Assembly: GCA_947375105.1 (NCBI GenBank)
Contig: CANCET010000001.1
Span: 18,553 to 82,552 of the forward strand
Length of the DNA: 64,000 bases
Direction of reading: 5' to 3'
From: Sphingomonadaceae bacterium
Lineage (GTDB): Bacteria; Pseudomonadota; Alphaproteobacteria; Sphingomonadales; Sphingomonadaceae
Under the pieces are notes generated by a model that was not told the origin of the DNA, searched no databases, and was given only the letters and a program-made list of their open reading frames with translations. Below, in pieces: positions 1 to 10,200 of this stretch (position 1 is the stretch's first letter; each line of letters opens with the position of its first letter). A program made the translations under genes and the position numbers.

Positions 1-696
1 ACGCTGGAAGACCCGGGCGATCTGCCGATCCGTGCCGCCCAGCATATGCACGACCTCGATCGTTTCGCGGTGATTGCCCAGCGCGTTGCGCGAAGCGAGC
101 AATACCGCCGCAATCGTTGCGGCCGCCAGCAGCGCGATCAGGCCTCCCGCCAGCCACTGCAACGTGCCGATCGCGGCAAACACCGGGGCCAGCCAGCCGG
201 CCTGCGCATCGACCCGCGCCGAGGGGGCCGCCCGCACCACAAGGGCGCGCAAGTGCGCGATCCGCGCTGCCGTTGCCGCGCCGTTCAGCCGCACGTCGAT
301 CAGCGCGGGGATGGGCAGTGCCTCGACATCGTCGCCCGGCCGCGTGCCGAGCCACGGCTCGACGAGCGTATTGAGTTCTTCCTGCGCCACTTGCCGCACA
401 TCCGCCACATCGGGCGCCGTGCGCAGTGCAGCGAGCACCGCGTCCGATTGCCGCAGCCGCTCGGCCGGGGCAGCGGTCACGATCTGCACGGTCACGCCGC
501 CTTCGAGATCGGCGCTGGCGGCGCGCGCGGCATTGCGGAGCGCGAGGCCGCTGGCGGCGGCGACCACCGTCAACGAGATCATGATCGCGATGACCCAGGG
601 CATCGGTCCCGCAAGCTGCGATTCAGGGAGCAGGCGCGGATCGCTTTTTGCGGCCGTGCCGCGCCAGCGATCGAGCAGGGAAGAGAGCAAACTCAC
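1..696 (-). CDS. ftsX: Cell division ABC transporter permease FtsX (partial; C-terminus beyond left edge)
   Basis: Manual minus-strand translation from GTG at 696: VSLLSSLLDRWRGTAAKSDPRLLPESQLAGPMPWVIAIMISLTVVAAASGLALRNAARAASADLEGGVTVQIV...; directly downstream of ftsE; open to the window edge. Confidence 0.88.
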   Translation of the reverse strand, partial: MSLLSSLLDRWRGTAAKSDPRLLPESQLAGPMPWVIAIMISLTVVAAASGLALRNAARAASADLEGGVTVQIVTAAPAERLRQSDAVLAALRTAPDVADVRQVAQEELNTLVEPWLGTRPGDDVEALPIPALIDVRLNGAATAARIAHLRALVVRAAPSARVDAQAGWLAPVFAAIGTLQWLAGGLIALLAAATIAAVLLASRNALGNHRETIEVVHMLGGTDRQIARVFQR

Positions 697-707
697 CGGT
701 TTCGCCC

Positions 708-1466
708 TCAAAGCGGCGGCGGCGCGCCGCCGCCTGCCATGCCGGGGGTCATCACGGGGCGGCGCGGGGGGTAGCGCAGCGCACCAGTCGGATCGCTCAG
801 TCGGCCCTTGTCGAGCCGCATGATCAGCGATTCCGGCACTTTGCGGATCAGATGGACATCGTGGGTGGCCACCACCACCGTCGTTCCCAGCCGGTTCAGG
901 CTTTCGAACAGGCGGAGCAGCTTGAGTGCCATCTCCGGATCGACGTTGCCGGTCGGCTCGTCGGCCACCAGCATGTCGGGCCGGGCGATCACCGCCCGCG
1001 CGATGGCGACGCGTTGCTGCTCCCCGCCTGAAAGCGTGGCCGGGCGGGCATGCTGGCGGTCGCCCAGCCCCACCCAATCGAGCATTTCAGCCACCGGCCG
1101 CGCAATATCCTTCTCGCTCACCCCGCCCACGCGCAGCGGCAGCGCCACATTGTCGAACGCGGAAAGGTGGCTCACCAGGCGGAAGTCCTGGAACACCACG
1201 CCGATGCGGCGGCGGAAGCCGGGGAGGCGTTCGCGCGGCAGGGTGATCGCATCGGTGCCGAACAGGCGGATCAGCCCGCGCGAAGGGCGCTGCGCGAGGT
1301 AGAGCAGCTTGAGCAGGCTGGTCTTGCCCGCCCCGCTCGCGCCGGTCAGGAAATAGAAGCAGCCCGGATAGAGCGTGAACGAGACATCGGCCAGGATCTC
1401 CTTGTCCGTTCCGTAGCGCAGCCCGACATTGTCGAACTGGACGATTTCGGCTTCAGGCTGGCTCAT
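708..1466 (-). CDS. ftsE: Cell division ATP-binding protein FtsE
   Basis: Walker A GASGAGKTS, signature LSGGEQQRVAIARA, Walker B MLVADEPTGNVD; paired with FtsX. Confidence 0.93.
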   Translation of the reverse strand: MSQPEAEIVQFDNVGLRYGTDKEILADVSFTLYPGCFYFLTGASGAGKTSLLKLLYLAQRPSRGLIRLFGTDAITLPRERLPGFRRRIGVVFQDFRLVSHLSAFDNVALPLRVGGVSEKDIARPVAEMLDWVGLGDRQHARPATLSGGEQQRVAIARAVIARPDMLVADEPTGNVDPEMALKLLRLFESLNRLGTTVVVATHDVHLIRKVPESLIMRLDKGRLSDPTGALRYPPRRPVMTPGMAGGGAPPPL

Positions 1467-1623
1467 GTCAGGCGTGGCGGTCCCGAGGTTGGTTGCGCGC
1501 GTGGGTCACGCGGTGCTTGAGAAGGCTATACGGCGCAATCGATGTGGAAAAAAGGGCGGGTGAGCACTTCTCCCCGCCTGCGCCTATTGTTTCCGTGTAT
1601 CTGCCCATGCTTAACCCGGGCGC

Positions 1624-2430
1624 ATGATCATCGCGTGCCCCGCTTGCTCGACGCGCTACGTCGTCCCCGACAGCGCGATCGGTGTGGAGGGCCGCACCGT
1701 GCGCTGCGCCAAGTGCCGGCACAGCTGGTTCCAGCAGGGACCAGACCTTCCGGTGCGCGAAGTGCCGGTCGCAGCTCCCGCTTCTGCCGCCCCGCCTGCC
1801 ATCATGCCTGCCCCCATGCCGAGTGCGGCTCCTGTCCCCGCAGCGGCTCCTGAACCCGAGGCTCATGTTTACGGGGCCGACGAGCCGGTCCCCGAACCGC
1901 CAGTGGTCCCGCGTCCGGTTGTCCGTCCGGCAGCGCGTTCGGCCGAAGAGACCTTCGACGAAACCGCATCGAGCTTCGAACACGAGCCGCCGTTCCGTCC
2001 CCGTCGCAACATGGCCAAGCTCTGGACCATGGCCGGGATCGGGTTTGCCGTGCTGGTCGCGGTGCTTGTCGCGCTTGCCGCGTGGCTCGGTGTGCCGAAG
2101 TGGCTCCCCGCCGCTCATGCCACCTTCGGCGCGGGCAATCCCGATCTTGTCCTGTCCTTCCCCTCTGAACGGCAGGACCGCCGGACACTGCCCAACGGCA
2201 CCGAGTATTTCGGGGCCAGCGGCACGGTCAGCAATGTCGGCAAGCAGCCGCAGGATGTGCCGCCGATCCTGATTGTGCTGCGCGATGCCAAGGACAAGGT
2301 GGTCTATACTTGGGATGTCACGCCCCCGCGCGATATGCTGAAGCCGGGGGAGAGCGTGACGATCAACGAAGCCGTCACCGATGTTCCCAAGAGCGCCAAG
2401 GTCGCCGAAATCGGCTGGAAGCCCGAGTAA
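1624..2430 (+). CDS. Zinc-ribbon (MJ0042-type) domain protein with central TM segment and DUF3426-like C-terminus
   Basis: N-terminal MIIACPACSTRYVVPDSAIGVEGRTVRCAKCRHSW (two CxxC), TM segment MAGIGFAVLVAVLVALAAWLG. Confidence 0.85.
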   Translation: MIIACPACSTRYVVPDSAIGVEGRTVRCAKCRHSWFQQGPDLPVREVPVAAPASAAPPAIMPAPMPSAAPVPAAAPEPEAHVYGADEPVPEPPVVPRPVVRPAARSAEETFDETASSFEHEPPFRPRRNMAKLWTMAGIGFAVLVAVLVALAAWLGVPKWLPAAHATFGAGNPDLVLSFPSERQDRRTLPNGTEYFGASGTVSNVGKQPQDVPPILIVLRDAKDKVVYTWDVTPPRDMLKPGESVTINEAVTDVPKSAKVAEIGWKPE

Positions 2431-2534
2431 AAAAACACCGCTTGGTTGTTGCGTGGTGCGGGGTCCTTTGCTAGGGGCCCGCCTCTACCCCGGCGGGGTG
2501 GCCTTTTCGACAAGGCCGGACCCCGTGACGATAT

Positions 2535-2621
2535 GCGGTCGTGGCGGAATTGGTAGACGCGCAACGTTGAGGTCGTTGTGGGCGAAAGCCCGTGGAAGTT
2601 CGAGTCTTCTCGACCGCACCA
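2535..2621 (+). tRNA. tRNA-Leu (GAG), CCA encoded
   Basis: Acceptor gcggtcg / cgaccgc-A-CCA; anticodon arm caacg-ttGAGgt-cgttg; TpsiC-like gttcgagtc; long variable arm consistent with Leu. Confidence 0.95.
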
Positions 2622-2823
2622 GTCAGTCCTGCAATCCAAAAGATTTTCGCCTTCGGGCGCTCCCGGCGTTGCAACGATGCGGTTTGGCAAACGCGCGGCC
2701 TTTATCGTCAGGCACACGTGTGACGATGCGGCCAGTGCTGCCCGATCGGTCCCGCCCGACGGCCGGGGTAATCGCTTGAGCTTCTCCTAGAGACTTCCTA
2801 CGCTCGCCAGGCGGGGGACAACG

Positions 2824-5301
2824 ATGGGCGAGTCAGGCGTCAGAGTCTGCGGGCTGCGGTGGCTAATTGCCATGTCGGCGGCCTTTTCCAGCCTTGGCGG
2901 CAATGTCGTTCGGGCCGCACCGGTGCCTGCAGATCCGGTCGTGACATGCCGCGCGCCAGATCAGGGTGCAAAAGCGGCAAGCGCCGCACGGACACCGACC
3001 TCCGCGGTATTGCCCGGGGCAGGGGATGATCCTCTCGGCGCAGTGGCAAATTCGGTCGAAGCCATGCTTGCGGGCAGTGCAGACCAGGTCGCCGCTGCCG
3101 ATAGTGCGATCGCGCTGGTGCAATCCGCGTCCACGTCCGCGCCTGTGGATGCGGATCCTGCCCGAAGCACGCCCGGATCGCTCGCCGCCTTCTGTCTGGC
3201 GGCGGGTGAGGCTTATCGGCTTGGGAAGAACGGCAGCCTCTATCAGGCGAAACAGCTGCTCGCGGTAAGCTATCGCCTTTCGCAAGCCGAAGGGCGCGGG
3301 GATCTGGCTGCACTGGCGGCCTACCGCCTCGGGCTGCTGAACCTCGGCGGCTATGCGGCGGGCACGCGCGGCATGCGGCGGGCGGCGTTGCGCAGCCCAT
3401 TGCCGCCTCCTGAACTCGGCACAGAAGCAGGCGCAGACTGCTTCGGCATGAACCGGCAGAGTGCAATGGCCCCCGGTGCCGCTTACCTGACAGTCGGCGC
3501 GCTGGTATGCGCGATCAGCAGTGCGCGCAGCGCCGGGGCCTATGAAACGGATGCAAAGGCCAGCCTGCGCCTTGCGCGCTACTGGCTCGAACATGGCCGC
3601 CGTACGCCTGGCGAACTCGCCCTGTCGCAGGAGCGGTCGGCGCGGATTGCCCTCGATGGGCTGAATAGCGCCGGTCGCGTGCGCGATACGGCGCAACGCC
3701 TTGATCTGATGGGGCGGCTGGCCGATGTCGCGATCGATGCCGGGGCTGATTTCGCGGCCAGTGATCCTCGTCTGGACGAGGCTGCGCGCGCGATGGCGGC
3801 GAGTGCGGCGGACCCTGGGCAGCAATCGCAATCTGCGGCGCTGCGCGCACGGTTGGCGCTGGCCCGGGGCGACCGCGATGCAGCGCGCCGGCTGCTTGGC
3901 GAGGCGATCTTTCTCGAAAGCCAGAGCGGTTTGCCGATGCGCCTGCCCGATTGGTTTCTGCTCCTTGCGCAGGCCGATCCGGCGCATCGCAGCGAACACC
4001 TGACGGCGGCCTTCCGTGCGCTCAACGCGGTGCGCCCGGCGTTGCCGCGCTTCGACGCAACAACGGCCGAATCGAATTTCGCCCTGCGCGTCCAGCCAGT
4101 TTACGAAGCGCTGCTCGCGGACCGTCTTTCCGCAGACAGCGACCGACCCGATGATCCGCAGCGCATCGCCGAGGCGCAGGCTCTGATCGAGGAGTACCGC
4201 CAGGCCGAGTTGCAAAGCGTCTTCGGCAGCGAATGCGTGGCAGGGCGGGCGCCGATCCGGCCTTCCGAACTGAAGGCCGGCGAAGTACTGCTTTATCCGG
4301 TGCTGCTGCCGGACCGGGTGCTGCTGATCTATGCCGAAGGGGGCAAAGATCCCGCTGGAGAGACACCGCGCTATCACCTGCTCCCGGCCAATCGCCGCTA
4401 TGGCCGCGCGGACGTGATCGGACTGGTCAACAAGATGGCCGATTCGATCAGCTATGGCAGCGACAACACGTGGCGCGGCCCCGCGCGCGAACTCTATGAC
4501 ATCCTGATAGCGCCTGTTGCCGCGCGGCTCGATGCGGGCTCGACGCTGGTGGTCATCCCCGATGGCCCGCTCAGCACCTTGCCGTTCGCGGCGCTGCTTG
4601 ATGCCCGGGGCAAGTTCCTGATCGAGCAGACCAACCTTGGCGTGGTTCCCTCGCTCGCCTATTCGCAGCCCGGCGCAGGACTGCGCGGGGCCGATACGGG
4701 GGTGGTCGCGGCCTCGCTCGAAAAGGCGGTGAGCCTGCCGGTCGGGACATTCCCCGCGTTATCGGGGACCAGCGACGAGGCGCGCTTTGCCGCCGCGGGG
4801 TACAGGCACAGCGCCTTCATCGAAAACTTTCATCGCGCCGACCTTGAGCGGGCACTGGCGACGCGGCAGACCGATGTGCTGCACCTCGCCACCCACGCCA
4901 GCTTCAATGGCCGCTCCGACCGATCCTATATCGTCGCGGATGGAGAGCAGATCCCCATCACCGAACTGCGCACCCTGATCGCGCGCAACCAGACGCGCGG
5001 CGAGCAGCTCGATCTGCTGGTGCTCAGTGCGTGCGAAACCGCCGTGGGAGACGATCAGGCCAACCTTGGTCTTGCCGGGGCCGCGGTGCAATCAGGCGCT
5101 CGCAGCGTGCTGGCATCGCTTTGGCAGGTGAACGACGCGGGCACCGCGCAGCTGATGAAAGGCTTCTACACCGGGCTGGCCATGGGCAAGAGCAAGGTGG
5201 CCGCCCTGCGCGAGGCGCAGCTCGCGCTGATCCGACAGGGAGACGAGCTCTCCGATCCCGGAATCTGGGCAGCGTTCATCCTGCTGGGAGGATGGCGATG
5301 A
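2824..5301 (+). CDS. Secreted CHAT-domain (caspase HetF-associated with TPRs) protein
   Basis: N-terminal signal-like hydrophobic segment; C-terminal CHAT motifs DVLHLATHASFNG (His) and LDLLVLSACETAVGD (Cys), ...GARSVLASLWQVND. Confidence 0.88.
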   Translation: MGESGVRVCGLRWLIAMSAAFSSLGGNVVRAAPVPADPVVTCRAPDQGAKAASAARTPTSAVLPGAGDDPLGAVANSVEAMLAGSADQVAAADSAIALVQSASTSAPVDADPARSTPGSLAAFCLAAGEAYRLGKNGSLYQAKQLLAVSYRLSQAEGRGDLAALAAYRLGLLNLGGYAAGTRGMRRAALRSPLPPPELGTEAGADCFGMNRQSAMAPGAAYLTVGALVCAISSARSAGAYETDAKASLRLARYWLEHGRRTPGELALSQERSARIALDGLNSAGRVRDTAQRLDLMGRLADVAIDAGADFAASDPRLDEAARAMAASAADPGQQSQSAALRARLALARGDRDAARRLLGEAIFLESQSGLPMRLPDWFLLLAQADPAHRSEHLTAAFRALNAVRPALPRFDATTAESNFALRVQPVYEALLADRLSADSDRPDDPQRIAEAQALIEEYRQAELQSVFGSECVAGRAPIRPSELKAGEVLLYPVLLPDRVLLIYAEGGKDPAGETPRYHLLPANRRYGRADVIGLVNKMADSISYGSDNTWRGPARELYDILIAPVAARLDAGSTLVVIPDGPLSTLPFAALLDARGKFLIEQTNLGVVPSLAYSQPGAGLRGADTGVVAASLEKAVSLPVGTFPALSGTSDEARFAAAGYRHSAFIENFHRADLERALATRQTDVLHLATHASFNGRSDRSYIVADGEQIPITELRTLIARNQTRGEQLDLLVLSACETAVGDDQANLGLAGAAVQSGARSVLASLWQVNDAGTAQLMKGFYTGLAMGKSKVAALREAQLALIRQGDELSDPGIWAAFILLGGWR

Positions 5302-7217
5302 AGGGGCGGCTTGCCCTGTCCGTAGCAGCTACGCTCGCCGTGACGCCCGCAGCGGCGCAACGCACCGCCGTCCCGCCCGATGCTGCGGGCCGTGCGCTGG
5401 CCGAGCGAGTTGGACCGGATGCGCAGGCGCTCGCGCAGCCGGCTTTTCCCTCGCCTCCGCCGGTCATTGCGCCGCTCGCACCGCCGCCGGCTGAACTGGC
5501 CGTGCCAGCCGCCGCGCGAGAGGGCGGCATGATGCTGCGCGAAATCGCCATCGAGGCCGATGCGGCAGACGGCACCGCGTATCCCGCGTCAGGGTGGAAG
5601 CCGTCCACCGATGGCGCCAGTGACCTTGCGCTGGTGCATGCGCCCGGCGCTCCGCTCGATGCTGCATGGATCAGGGCGCAGTTTGCCGCGAACGGCTTGT
5701 TCGGCGCCGAGGCCGGGTTCGACCGCATCACCGCGCTGGTCCAGTTGATCAATCTTGCGTTCGTCAACAACGGCTTTCCCAACAGCGGCGTGTTGATCGA
5801 AGGGATTGCGAGCCCCGGCGTGCTCCGGCTACGGCTGGTTCTGGGCCGACTGGCGCCTGCGCCCGGCGCAGTCGATGCGCTTCCGGTCACCTTCCGCGGC
5901 GGCCATGCCAAGGGCCTGGATGCCGACTACATCCGGCACCGCCTGCCTTCGGCGCAAGCCCGTCCGCTTGATATCCGGGCGATCGAGCGTGATTTCCGCC
6001 TGCTGTCGGACGATCCTGCGATCCGCACGGTCAACGCGAACCTGCTGCCCGGCGCGCAGCCGGGGGAGGCATCGCTTGCGCTTGAAATCGATCCGCAGCC
6101 ACGCGTCGATGTGTTCACCACATATGCCAACAACCGCGCGCCAAGCGTCGGCGCGCGGCGGCTGGGCGTTGGCGGCTACATCCGCTCGTTGCACCAGCCC
6201 GGTGATCTGTTCAGCCTGCAATATGGCACGACGCGGGGCCTCACGGATTTCAGCGGTAGTTATGTCGCACCGCTGTTTGCGCCGCACTGGTCGCTCGCGC
6301 TGCGCGGCGGGTTCAACAATGCGTCGGTCGTGGATCGCCTACTGGTAGCGCTCGATATCCGCTCGAAGGAGTATTTCCTCGAAGGGGGCCTCAGCCGCAC
6401 GCTCGTTGTGCGGCCGCTGATGCCAGGCGGCGAGCCGGGGCAGTGGCAACCGGCGGTTTCCGCAGTGGCCGGTGTGGTGATGGCGCACCGCAAGGTCAAA
6501 AGCTCGCTGCTCGGCACGCCGTTCTCGTTCAGCCCCGGCTCCCGCGATGGCCGCACCGAATACGATGCGCTGCGGCTGACCTTCGATCTCACCCGACGTT
6601 CGCTGGGCACCGTGTTCGCCGCTTCACTCACCGCCTCGCAAGGGCTGGGCGGGACGCGGTCGGTGCCGCCCGGAGCCTTGACCCCCAATCCGTACTTTCA
6701 GGCGGTGCAACTGCAGCTGAACTATGCGCGGCGGATCAGTCCGCGATTGCTCGAACTGCGGCTGCGCTTTGCCGGGCAATGGGCCAGCGGGCTGCTCTAT
6801 TCGCCCGAACGCTTTTCCATCGGTGGGAGCGATACGGTGCGCGGCTACCGGGAAAGCCTGCTGCTGGCCGACGAAGCGGCGGTTGGCTCGATCGAACTGG
6901 CGCAGCCGTTCGATCTGGGCGGCCGACGCCGGGGCGTCGGTGCTTTCCGCTGGGGCGCTTTCACCGCGTCCGCTTTTGCCGACGGCGGGCTGGCGCACAA
7001 TCGCGTGGCCCCCCAGCCGCTGCCACGGGCGCTGGCCAGCGTAGGCGCCAGGCTCGCCTGGAGTCCCGCGGAATGGCTTGGCGGCACGGTGACTTTCGGG
7101 CAGCCGCTGCGGCAGGTGCTGGCAGCCGGGAACAGGGACCTGCAGGACCGCGGCTTCTCGTTCCAGATCTCGATCCATCCGCTCGGCCTGGCCCGGGCGG
7201 CTGGGCAGGTTCTTTAA
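5292..7217 (+). CDS. TpsB / ShlB-FhaC-HecB family POTRA and beta-barrel outer-membrane transporter
   Basis: Signal peptide, POTRA-like region (LVQLINLAFVNNGFPNSGVLIEG...LRLRLVLGRL), C-terminal barrel with GGSDTVRGYRE (VRGY/F motif). Start at 5292 or 5298; overlaps the CHAT stop codon. Confidence 0.88.
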   Translation: MAMKGRLALSVAATLAVTPAAAQRTAVPPDAAGRALAERVGPDAQALAQPAFPSPPPVIAPLAPPPAELAVPAAAREGGMMLREIAIEADAADGTAYPASGWKPSTDGASDLALVHAPGAPLDAAWIRAQFAANGLFGAEAGFDRITALVQLINLAFVNNGFPNSGVLIEGIASPGVLRLRLVLGRLAPAPGAVDALPVTFRGGHAKGLDADYIRHRLPSAQARPLDIRAIERDFRLLSDDPAIRTVNANLLPGAQPGEASLALEIDPQPRVDVFTTYANNRAPSVGARRLGVGGYIRSLHQPGDLFSLQYGTTRGLTDFSGSYVAPLFAPHWSLALRGGFNNASVVDRLLVALDIRSKEYFLEGGLSRTLVVRPLMPGGEPGQWQPAVSAVAGVVMAHRKVKSSLLGTPFSFSPGSRDGRTEYDALRLTFDLTRRSLGTVFAASLTASQGLGGTRSVPPGALTPNPYFQAVQLQLNYARRISPRLLELRLRFAGQWASGLLYSPERFSIGGSDTVRGYRESLLLADEAAVGSIELAQPFDLGGRRRGVGAFRWGAFTASAFADGGLAHNRVAPQPLPRALASVGARLAWSPAEWLGGTVTFGQPLRQVLAAGNRDLQDRGFSFQISIHPLGLARAAGQVL

Positions 7218-7220
7218 GTC

Positions 7221-10200
7221 GTGCTCCGGCGCCGATATCTCCTCGCGCTGCTGGCGGCCGGGGCAACCTGCGGCAGCGGCGCGGCGTTGGCGCAGACGGC
7301 CACCACGATCGTTGCCGATGGCGCGGCCAGCGGTCTGTCTGCGGGGACAGCGGTTCGCAGCGCAGGCCGGGTCACTACCATCGCGGGCGGGACGCTCGCG
7401 GGCACCAACCTGTTCCACAGCTTTGCGACATTCGATCTCGCGTCAGGCGATACCGCGCGCTGGGCGAGCCCGGTTGCTGATCCGGCGGGTGTGACGGCGG
7501 TCATCAACCGCGTTACCGGCGGCACGATCTCCACCATCGACGGGCGGATCGACACGACTGGCCTGCCGCACGCAGCGTTCTTCTTCATCAATCCCGCCGG
7601 GATCGTGCTGGGCAAGGGCGCACGGGTGGATGTACCGGGTGCCGCGCATTTCTCCACTGCCGAGACGCTGCGCTTTGCCGATGGCACCCGCTTTGCCGTG
7701 ACCACGCCGGGCGGCTCGACGCTGAGCATCGCGCCGCCGTCGCAGTTCGGCTTTCTGGGCGGGCAGGGCGCAATCACGGTGCTCACCGGTCCCCATGTGC
7801 TGGGCACCGGCGGGCTCGATCTGGCGGCGCGCGATATTACGTTCGCAGGCGCCGGTTTCACAACGCCCTGGCTACGGACCACGGCAGTGGGCGTCAGCGC
7901 GCAGATCAGCGCCCTGACGGGTACTCCTGGCGATGCCGTGCAGGGGCGGATCGCCCTGCGCGGCAGCACGATTGGCGTGGGCTTCGAAGGCGTGCAACTG
8001 GCCGGCGGCGTGGTCAGCCTGGCGGACAGCAGCCTTGCCATGCGAACCGCGGACCGGGTGTCGACCGGAGGGATCGCGCTGTTCGGCCAGCATGTCGCCA
8101 TCATTGACAGCACGGTGACGGCGATGACCAGTGGCGCTGCCGCATCGGGTTCCATCCATATCGATGCGCAGGGGTTCAGCCTCGACAATGCCAGCCTCAT
8201 CACGCGTTCGCTCAAAGGTGCGAGCGGCGCGGTGGGCGATATCCGAGTGACAGCGGCACGCCTGAACGTGAGGGACAATGCGCTCGTTTCGACATCGACG
8301 ACCGGTCCCGGCAAGGCAGGCGACATCACCCTCAGCGCCCAGCACCTGCTGATCGATGCGGCCACCTTGCGCGCTTCCTCCGATTGCGCGCGCAGCTTGT
8401 GCGACGGTCTCGGGCCCGGGGGAACGATCATGCTCACCGCGCCGGACCTCGTCGTCGATGACAACTCGCTCATCTCCGCCAATGCCTTCGGTGATGCCGA
8501 TGCGGGCGCGATTGCCATTTCTGGGCGGCATGTGTTCATCGGCAATGGCAGCACGGTCCGGTCCAACACCGCGCGTGGCGGTGATGCCGGCCAGATCGCG
8601 ATCGATGCGGCGGCGCTTACACTTTACGGCGCGACCATCGTTTCCGAGACCGGCGGAATGGGGCGCGCCGGAACAATCGCGGTCAAGGTTTCGGGTCCTG
8701 CCGAACTGCGCGATTCGATCATCGCCTCGACCGCGCTGCGGCGTTCGGCGGGCAACGCCGGGGCGGTGTCGTTCAAGACCGGCGCGGCAACGCTTTACGC
8801 CAGCCAGATCAGTTCGGATGTCCTTGCCGGTTCGCAGGGCAATGCCGGCACAGTCTCTATCGATGCGGCTGCGCTCCGGCTTGATGGCGGTTCGCTGCTC
8901 GGTTCAACGACGCTTGGCGCGGGCAATGGCGGGGCGCTTACCGTCAACGTCGGCGGCATGCTGGAACTCTATACCGAATCCGCCATTTCTGCCGATGCGC
9001 GGGGGGGCGGGGCTGGCGGCGATGTCGCCATCGCGGCCCGGCGGCTGGTTGTCGACGATGCGCTGGTTTCGGCTGACAGCTACGGGGCGGGCCGGGCAGG
9101 CGCTGTCACCGTCGATGCGGCAAGGCTCGTGATCGTCAACGCCGGCAACATCAGTTCGGATGCGCGCGGCCGCGGCGACGGCGGGTCCGTCGCGGTCAAT
9201 GCCGGCAAGATGGTTGTCGATGGAGCGTTCGTGTCGGCAGATAGCTATGCCGGCGGCGCTGGTGGCCGGATCACGGTGACTGCGGATGACCTCCGTCTTG
9301 GCAATCAGGGCAAGATCCGCTCAGCGTCCTATGGGCGGGGATCTGCCGGCTCGATCAGCGTCAATGCAGCACGGCTCATGCTCGGCGGCAACGCCTCCAT
9401 CAATTCGGATTCGCTGGGTAATGGGGCAGCGGGCGAAGTGCGCGTCGAAGCTGCAAACCTCAGGCTTGCAGGCGATAGCTACATCACGTCGGACGGGGTG
9501 AGCGAAGGCGGCGGCGGCGCGGTCACGGTCAAGGCGACACGGCTCGCGCTGGTCACCGGCGGGTTCATTGCGGCGGAAACCTACCAGGACGGCGTCAGCG
9601 GCGCTGTTGATGTCTCGGCCGAAACGCTCGTGCTCGACAACGGGCACATCGCGACGCAGGCCCGACCGGGGTCTTCGGGAGATGCCGGGACGATCCACGT
9701 GCAGGCCGGTACAATCACCGCCCGCAACGACAGCTTCATCGCATCCGGTACGTTCGGTCCCGGAAAAGGGGGCGGCCTCGTCATCGCGGCAGACCGGATT
9801 GCCGTGCTCGGCACCAGCTTCTTCGGCACCGATTCAAACAGTGCGGGCAAGGCCGGCACGATCAATGTCACGGCTGGTCGGCTCGATCTGCTGGGCGGCG
9901 GCACGATATCGTCGAACGCGTTCGCCAGCGGTGACGGCGGCGACATCAACGTCACGGCGGACCAGCTTGTCCTGCGGCAGGGCGTCATCGCCACCGGAGC
10001 GGACCGCGCCGCATCCGGCAATGGCGGGGATATCGTGGTCCATGCCGGGCGCCTGAGCCTGACGCGGGGGGTGATCTCCTCCGGCAACGAGGGACGGGGC
10101 TCGGCGGGCTCGATCGGCATCGACGCAGTGTCCTTCTCCCTCAATGGCGGCGCGGTTTCCAGTTTCGCGGCAAGGCGCGCGCGCGATGCAGGCGCGATTA

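Noticed and set aside
2863-4377. 504-aa minus-strand ORF
   Set aside because: Antisense shadow of the CHAT gene with Arg/Gln-rich composition.
7214-8569. 451-aa minus-strand ORF
   Set aside because: Antisense to the TpsA N-terminal TPS domain; no independent RBS or motif.
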